A DNA stretch of 64,000 nt from the NCBI RefSeq assembly GCF_041929345.1, contig NZ_JBHFNQ010000271.1, positions 1-64,000 on the forward strand. The letters run 5' to 3'. The stretch comes from Floridanema aerugineum. GTDB taxonomy: Bacteria; Cyanobacteriota; Cyanobacteriia; Cyanobacteriales; Aerosakkonemataceae. The position numbers were made by a program, and so were the translations under genes. Each line of letters opens with the position of its first letter. The stretch's first letter is position 1. Below the pieces are notes generated by a model, which was not told the origin of the DNA, did no database searches, and was given only the letters and a program-made list of their open reading frames with translations. Positions 59,215 through 64,000 of this stretch are shown in pieces.

Positions 59215-61227
59215 TTAGAACATCCCGTCGATCATATCGCGATAGCGTTCCATAACGACAGGTCGGCGGACTTTCAATGTTTGAGTTAACATTCCATTTT
59301 CGATCGAAAACGGTTCCTCAAGCAATCTCAAAGGGCCAATGCGATCGTCAGGACGGAACCCTGGACGGTTCTGCACTTCGCGAGTCAGTTCTTTGCGGAA
59401 TAATTCCTGAACAATCTTACTATCAAGTTTGATTTGTTCGTGGTCAGCTGAGAAGGTTTCGTTAGGTAGCACTAATTGTAAGTTTTGCGATAGTGCCCAT
59501 TGTTTGAGGGCTTCCATGTTTGGCACAATTAGAGCACCGAGCGATCGTTGATCCTGTCCCACTAGCATAATCTGATCGATATAAACACTACGCAAACAAG
59601 CATCTTCAATTGGTTGGGGTTCAATGTTTTCCCCATTGGTCAGAACGATTGTATCTTTCTGTCTGCCAGTGAGTACCAAATCGTTATTTTCTGTTAACCA
59701 TCCCAAGTCACCGCTATCGAACCAACCTTCTGGATCGATCGCTTTTTTCGTAGCTTCCGGGTTCTTATAATATCCTTGCATCACCTGCGGCCCCCGCAGC
59801 AACACAATCCCAGTTTTCCCCACAGGTAAAGGTTGGCGAGTTTCTGGATCGACAATTTTCGCCTCCGTACCGGGAATGGGTTGTCCGGCGGAACCTCTGA
59901 TATTATGCCAATAACGACGGGCGTGGGTAACGGGGGAAGTTTCGGTTAAACCATATCCCACCAAAATTTCCAACCCAACAATTTGATAAAAGTTCTCTAA
60001 GTGCATCGCCAGAGAACCACCACCACTGATAAAATATTTCATCCTTCCACCAGTAGCTTCTCTGACTGTTTTATATACTAGCTTTTCCCCTAAAAAGTGC
60101 AAAGGCCAATAAATAATTGCTTGCAGTCCTCCTAATAATTTTTCACCCAATGCAGGCGGGTGAGGTTTTAATACTAAACCTTGCCAAATTCCCTTTCCTT
60201 GAATGTGACGTTGACTAAATTCCAACAAGTTATTAACTAATTTTTGCTTATTCGCTGGTTGTTCCCGGAATTTCTTTTGCACTCCTTCATAAACTGATTC
60301 TAAAAGTCGGGGAACACCGATCATATATTGCGGTTTAAAGTCTTTGAAGTCTTGTTTAATATAGCGAATGGTGGTATAAATTTGGTGACATCCTTGAGAC
60401 AGGACATAATATTCAGCAGTTCGTCCAAAAGTATGCCAAGTCGGAAGAATGGAAAGGGCAATATCTCCCACATGAGGTTGGATAACTGCGCCCAAGGTGG
60501 TAAGTTGATGCAGTAAATTTCCGTGAGTTAGTCTTACGCCTTTGGGTTTTCCGGTAGTTCCAGAGGTGTAAAGTAAAGTGGCGAGGGTGTTGTGATTTTG
60601 ATTAGCTGATTTTAACTCTTGCGATGTACCAGCTGCCATTACTTGAGAAAAGTTGAGAACTTTGATTTCTCCAAAAGTTTCGAGTTGTTCGTCTGTGAGT
60701 AGGACTATCAGTTGGATGGGTAATTTTAAAAGACGATCGCCTAATTTTTTCAGCGTCTTGACATCTTCTACTACTAAAACTGTACTACCGCTATGCTCGA
60801 TAATATACAATAATTCTTCGGTTTCCGCAGCCGAGGAGCGAACTACATCCGCTGCCCCAGCCATCATAATACCTTGGTCAGCAATCATCCACCGATAACT
60901 ATTGTCAGAAATCAGGGCGACACGGGGCGGATCGGAAGAATCATCGCTTTGTGTTAAAGATAGTAAACCATTTGCTTGCAATCCAGTGGCGAATTGCTGG
61001 ATTTGTTGGTAAAGTTGAGCGTAGGTAAGTACGATCTCTGGTTTACTGTGTGGATCGTGGAGTGCGATCGCATTGGCGAATTTTTGGGCGGCGATCGGCC
61101 AAATTTCCGGCAAAGATTGGGCAAAAGAGTAATCTACAACGAGTTTCAGCTTTTCCCGTTCCAAATCGGACATTTTGTAAGAACTGGCAGAACTAGCAGG
61201 GTTTTTCATACTCATATCTCTAACCAC
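59215..61227 (-). CDS. aas: long-chain acyl-ACP/CoA synthetase (AMP-forming)
   Basis: This protein of up to 670 aa belongs to the ANL adenylate-forming family: AMP loop YTSGTTGKPKGVRLTHG near 218-234, GYGLTETSP near 424, GWFDSGDLG near 506 and GRQKDTIVLTNGENIEP near 522-538. The 640-670 aa length and C-terminal sequence fit cyanobacterial acyl-ACP synthetase, which recycles free fatty acids to acyl-ACP at the membrane. The first codon is uncertain (GTG at 61227; ATGs at 61215 and 61209). Confidence 0.9.
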   Translation of the reverse strand: MVRDMSMKNPASSASSYKMSDLEREKLKLVVDYSFAQSLPEIWPIAAQKFANAIALHDPHSKPEIVLTYAQLYQQIQQFATGLQANGLLSLTQSDDSSDPPRVALISDNSYRWMIADQGIMMAGAADVVRSSAAETEELLYIIEHSGSTVLVVEDVKTLKKLGDRLLKLPIQLIVLLTDEQLETFGEIKVLNFSQVMAAGTSQELKSANQNHNTLATLLYTSGTTGKPKGVRLTHGNLLHQLTTLGAVIQPHVGDIALSILPTWHTFGRTAEYYVLSQGCHQIYTTIRYIKQDFKDFKPQYMIGVPRLLESVYEGVQKKFREQPANKQKLVNNLLEFSQRHIQGKGIWQGLVLKPHPPALGEKLLGGLQAIIYWPLHFLGEKLVYKTVREATGGRMKYFISGGGSLAMHLENFYQIVGLEILVGYGLTETSPVTHARRYWHNIRGSAGQPIPGTEAKIVDPETRQPLPVGKTGIVLLRGPQVMQGYYKNPEATKKAIDPEGWFDSGDLGWLTENNDLVLTGRQKDTIVLTNGENIEPQPIEDACLRSVYIDQIMLVGQDQRSLGALIVPNMEALKQWALSQNLQLVLPNETFSADHEQIKLDSKIVQELFRKELTREVQNRPGFRPDDRIGPLRLLEEPFSIENGMLTQTLKVRRPVVMERYRDMIDGMF

Positions 61228-61447
61228 TTACGCTTTCACCATAACTCTTAGCTAGGCTATTTTAGCGATAATCTGTAGACAGAATCACTTTTGTCTGTCT
61301 CAATTCCCGATCGTTCCTGCACAGAAACTTTATTGTTTAGCTTACCTTATACCATCCACAAGTTATTCAAAATCCATTTTTGCTCTGCGCTCTGGGTTTT
61401 AAGTTTAAAATAATACTGTAATCAGTTTGAGCAAGGGAGTAATCAAT

Positions 61448-61567
61448 ATGACATTAACAGATTGTCTATTACTGACATTAGTGAATACCGTCATTTGCAT
61501 TACTTTGCCCAAAGTATTGTCACTAATCAAATCAAATCAAGCTAAAGGCTCAGTAAATCTAAACTAA
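61448..61567 (+). CDS. small membrane protein (39 aa)
   Basis: A GGGAG ribosome-binding site eight bases before the ATG supports this short gene. It encodes one hydrophobic helix (CLLLTLVNTVICITLPKVLS) and a short polar tail. It lies in the roughly 490-base gap between the synthetase and recQ, divergent from the synthetase. Function unknown. The rest of the gap holds palindromes. Confidence 0.5.
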   Translation: MTLTDCLLLTLVNTVICITLPKVLSLIKSNQAKGSVNLN

Positions 61568-61592
61568 CATTGCCACAGCAATAATTATCACA

Positions 61593-61634
61593 ACAAACTG
61601 TAGAGACGTTGTATACAACGTCTCTACAGTTTGT
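61593..61634. repeat. perfect 42-bp palindrome containing a 28-bp GTAG/CTAC core
   Basis: ACAAACTGTAGAGACGTTGTA is followed by its reverse complement. The core 61600-61627 (arms GTAGAGACGTTGTA) has the same length and GTAG/CTAC ends as the palindromes at 11308 and 20117 but a different centre. A second inverted pair, GGGTAGGCA/TGCCTGCCC (one mismatch), follows near 61655-61676. Confidence 0.9.
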
Positions 61635-61720
61635 TTCTACAGATAGCTTTTTGTAGGGTAGGCATCCTGCCTGCCCAATATCATAGATCAATATCTTCAC
61701 TTATCTATAATTGCACCTAC

Positions 61721-63883
61721 TTATTTATTTTGTTGTTGTTTTCTCCATAAAGCGCGAACAATGCGAATTTCTCCATAGCTGTATTCTTCTTCGAGATGTT
61801 CGTAAATTGGCTTTAACATTTCTACAGCACCAATTTCTTCCATTGCTTGCCAAATAGTTGTTTGCCGTTCAGGAGAAACTAATTTATCTATATCTACAGT
61901 TTCTCCCATTTCGCACAATTCTGCTAAATGGGAGAAAATAGTAGAAGGTTTGAGATTACGTTGTTGGGCAATTTCTTCGACTGTCAAACCTTGCTGAAAT
62001 AAGTCTAAACTGATTAATTGAGTTGTGGAAGGTTCAGGTTTTTCGATTTTCCCATTATCAGTAGCTACTGACAAACCTTGTTCTTGGCGATAGGCACGAA
62101 TTTCTTTGAGGAAAATTGACCCATATTGGGAGAGTTTACTGCTACCAACTCCCGAAAGTTCTCCGAATTCTAGTAAAGTTTCCGGTTGCACTTGCGCCAT
62201 TAATTTCAAAGTAGAATCAGGGAAAATTACGTAAGGGGGAACACCTTGATCGTCAGCCAGTTTTTTCCGCAAAATCCGCAACTTTTCATATAATACTTCC
62301 ATTCCGGCTTTTTTCAGGTTCTTCTCTTCTTGAGTTACTTTCTTTTCGGTAGGAATCGCCAGAAAAACTTGCCGCTGTCGGCGCATAACTTCCCAACTTA
62401 AAGGATTAAGTTGCAGAATAGCATAACCATCTGTACTTTGTTCTAATATACCTTGGTGAATTAGCGATCGCCCCAAAAACTTCCACTCATCAGCAGTTTT
62501 ATCCTTACCAATACCATAAGTAGAAAGTTCATTATGCTTATTTTGTAATACCTTCTGACCTTTAGAACCTCGCAATACATCAATAATATGAATCATCCCA
62601 AATCTTTCTTTACACCTAGCGACACAAGAAAGAAATTTCATCGCTTCAATTGTCCAATCTTCCACAGGTTTGGGATGGCAACAATTATCACACTTACCGC
62701 AATTTCCCGCAAAATATTCCCCAAAATAACTTAACTGAATTGTCCGCCGACAGTCTGTTCCCTCAGCATAATCAATCATTCTTCGTAACTGCTGACGGGC
62801 GATCATTTGTTCTTGAGGATCGGTTTTTTGATCGATTCCCCATTCAATCTTTTTTATATCACCAAAACTAAAATAAATGGTACAGTCAGCAGGTTCCCCA
62901 TCTCTCCCCGCCCTACCCGCTTCTTGATAGTAACTTTCGATGTTTCGAGGCAAATCATAGTGAATTACTAACCGCACATCCGGCTTATTAATTCCCATAC
63001 CAAAAGCAATCGTAGCAACGATTACCTGCACATCATCTCGAATAAACCTTGTTTGATTAGTACTGCGTTCCTCATCACTTAAACCTGCATGATAAGGCAA
63101 AGCATTTACCTCATCTCTTTGCAATCTAAAAGTTAATTCATCAACACTCTTACGACTGAGACAATAAACAATTACTGCGCCTTTAGCTTGGCGAATTTGT
63201 AATAATAATTCCGTATAACTGCTTTTAACTTTCGGACGAACCTCGTAATAAAGATTTGGTCGATTAAAACTAGCAATATGAATAAAAGGATCTTGTAAAT
63301 GTAACTGTTGAATAATATCTTGACGAACTCTTTCGGTAGCAGTAGCAGTTAATGCCATAACTGGCAAATCTGGATAACGTTTACGCAACAACTTTAACTG
63401 CCGATATTCAGGACGAAAATCATGTCCCCACTCAGAAACACAGTGCGCTTCATCAATAGCAAAACCTGCAATTCCTACTTGATGCTGCACTAAATCTAAA
63501 AATGGTAAAAACTTTTCACTTAATAACCTTTCCGGGGCAACATAAAGTAGTTTAGTATGACCATTGCGAATACTTTCTTCTCGATGCCGCACTTGCCAAC
63601 CATTCAAACTACTATTGAGAAAGGTGGCGGAAATCCCATTATTTCGTAATGCCTCCACTTGGTCTTGCATCAGAGAAATTAGCGGCGATACCACCACTGT
63701 TACACCCTTTTTTAACATGGCTGGCAGTTGAAAGCAAAGAGATTTCCCCCCGCCTGTTGGCATGATAATTAACGAGTCTTGGTTTTGTAAAGCTTGGGCG
63801 ACAATTTGCTTTTGTCCGGGGCGAAAGCTATCGTAACCAAAATAGTGCTTGAGTGCCTTTTCCAGGGAGGGAAACTGAGACAT
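61721..63883 (-). CDS. recQ: ATP-dependent DNA helicase RecQ
   Basis: This 720-aa helicase has Walker A MPTGGGKS near 41-48, the DEAH box DEAHCVSEWGHDFRPEY near 144, motif VI QEAGRAGRDG near 325, the zinc-binding RQC region (CGKCDNCC near 385), an HRDC domain (about 520-600) and a C-terminal HTH-like RQC-type segment (VEEIAQQRNLKPSTIFSHL). It unwinds DNA 3' to 5' in recombination and fork repair. It stands alone; its promoter lies in 63884-64000. Confidence 0.95.
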   Translation of the reverse strand: MSQFPSLEKALKHYFGYDSFRPGQKQIVAQALQNQDSLIIMPTGGGKSLCFQLPAMLKKGVTVVVSPLISLMQDQVEALRNNGISATFLNSSLNGWQVRHREESIRNGHTKLLYVAPERLLSEKFLPFLDLVQHQVGIAGFAIDEAHCVSEWGHDFRPEYRQLKLLRKRYPDLPVMALTATATERVRQDIIQQLHLQDPFIHIASFNRPNLYYEVRPKVKSSYTELLLQIRQAKGAVIVYCLSRKSVDELTFRLQRDEVNALPYHAGLSDEERSTNQTRFIRDDVQVIVATIAFGMGINKPDVRLVIHYDLPRNIESYYQEAGRAGRDGEPADCTIYFSFGDIKKIEWGIDQKTDPQEQMIARQQLRRMIDYAEGTDCRRTIQLSYFGEYFAGNCGKCDNCCHPKPVEDWTIEAMKFLSCVARCKERFGMIHIIDVLRGSKGQKVLQNKHNELSTYGIGKDKTADEWKFLGRSLIHQGILEQSTDGYAILQLNPLSWEVMRRQRQVFLAIPTEKKVTQEEKNLKKAGMEVLYEKLRILRKKLADDQGVPPYVIFPDSTLKLMAQVQPETLLEFGELSGVGSSKLSQYGSIFLKEIRAYRQEQGLSVATDNGKIEKPEPSTTQLISLDLFQQGLTVEEIAQQRNLKPSTIFSHLAELCEMGETVDIDKLVSPERQTTIWQAMEEIGAVEMLKPIYEHLEEEYSYGEIRIVRALWRKQQQNK

Positions 63884-64000
63884 GATTTAATCAGTAGTGC
63901 GCTGATGATAAGAATATTTTAGATCCATTGCTGGACAGTGATGAAATTTTATCAGCGATTAGTTTATCCTAAATAATTGTACTGGCAAATTCGCAAGGGA

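Overview
The window is chromosomal DNA of a cyanobacterium, most likely a filamentous one. The HIP1 octamer GCGATCGC and its GCGATCG cores occur throughout, in genes and between them. Intergenic DNA carries the heptamer tandem repeats (for example TTGGTAG, GGTAGTG, GGGAGTA) typical of filamentous cyanobacteria. The gene set is cyanobacterial: BgtA-type amino-acid transport, solanesyl diphosphate synthase, a YlqD-like protein, HetZ and PatU. HetZ and PatU also occur in filamentous species without heterocysts, so they do not prove heterocyst formation. I cannot name the species.

Layout: 0-1.4 kb holds a HAD phosphatase, tRNA-Ala(CGC) and a small protein. 1.4-9.2 kb is a natF-natG-natH-bgtA amino-acid ABC transporter set with a candidate NtcA site in front. 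Two opposite-strand genes split it: a 113-aa unknown and a single-chain restriction-modification enzyme. 9.3-14 kb holds ribD and mreB-mreC-mreD on the minus strand. 14.0-16.8 kb is ssb interrupted by a complete 2.4-kb group II intron; joining the exons restores a normal 121-aa SSB. 16.9-25 kb carries a SIMPL-domain protein, a cation/proton antiporter, a tnpB relic, an AMIN-amidase, murI and the prenyl synthase, with a hairpin-rich non-coding stretch between the last two.

25-32.4 kb looks like an accessory island: a nonsense-mutated pilin-like gene, an AAA/STAND-WD40 protein, a convergent HTH-TIR-like-STAND protein, and an NfeD/NfeD/SPFH operon. A 57-bp repeat (51 of 57 positions identical) lies upstream of the pilin-like gene and of the HTH-TIR-STAND gene. 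33-39 kb holds hetZ-patU, a transglutaminase-fold membrane protein whose expected Cys position is Ala, and an M41-like zinc protease. 39-42.7 kb is a c-di-GMP cluster: two GGDEF proteins, a dead receiver relic and a strongly folded leader. 42-46 kb has a carrier-HEAT protein with intergenic-type G/C repeats inside its reading frame, next to a cyclic-nucleotide-binding protein.

46-52 kb contains a solo TnpB, infC, an alpha/beta hydrolase, a BON protein, ilvN, a 32-bp tandem repeat and a quinone oxidoreductase. 52.3-55.3 kb is the best candidate for an undescribed system: an XRE regulator, a PD-(D/E)XK nuclease fused to a ParA ATPase, and a small ParB-like protein, with a divergent basic HTH-like protein. 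55.6-64 kb is housekeeping: a sugar porter, pyruvate dehydrogenase E2, a YlqD-like protein, an acyl-ACP/CoA synthetase and RecQ.

All calls come from reading the sequence; no database search was possible.
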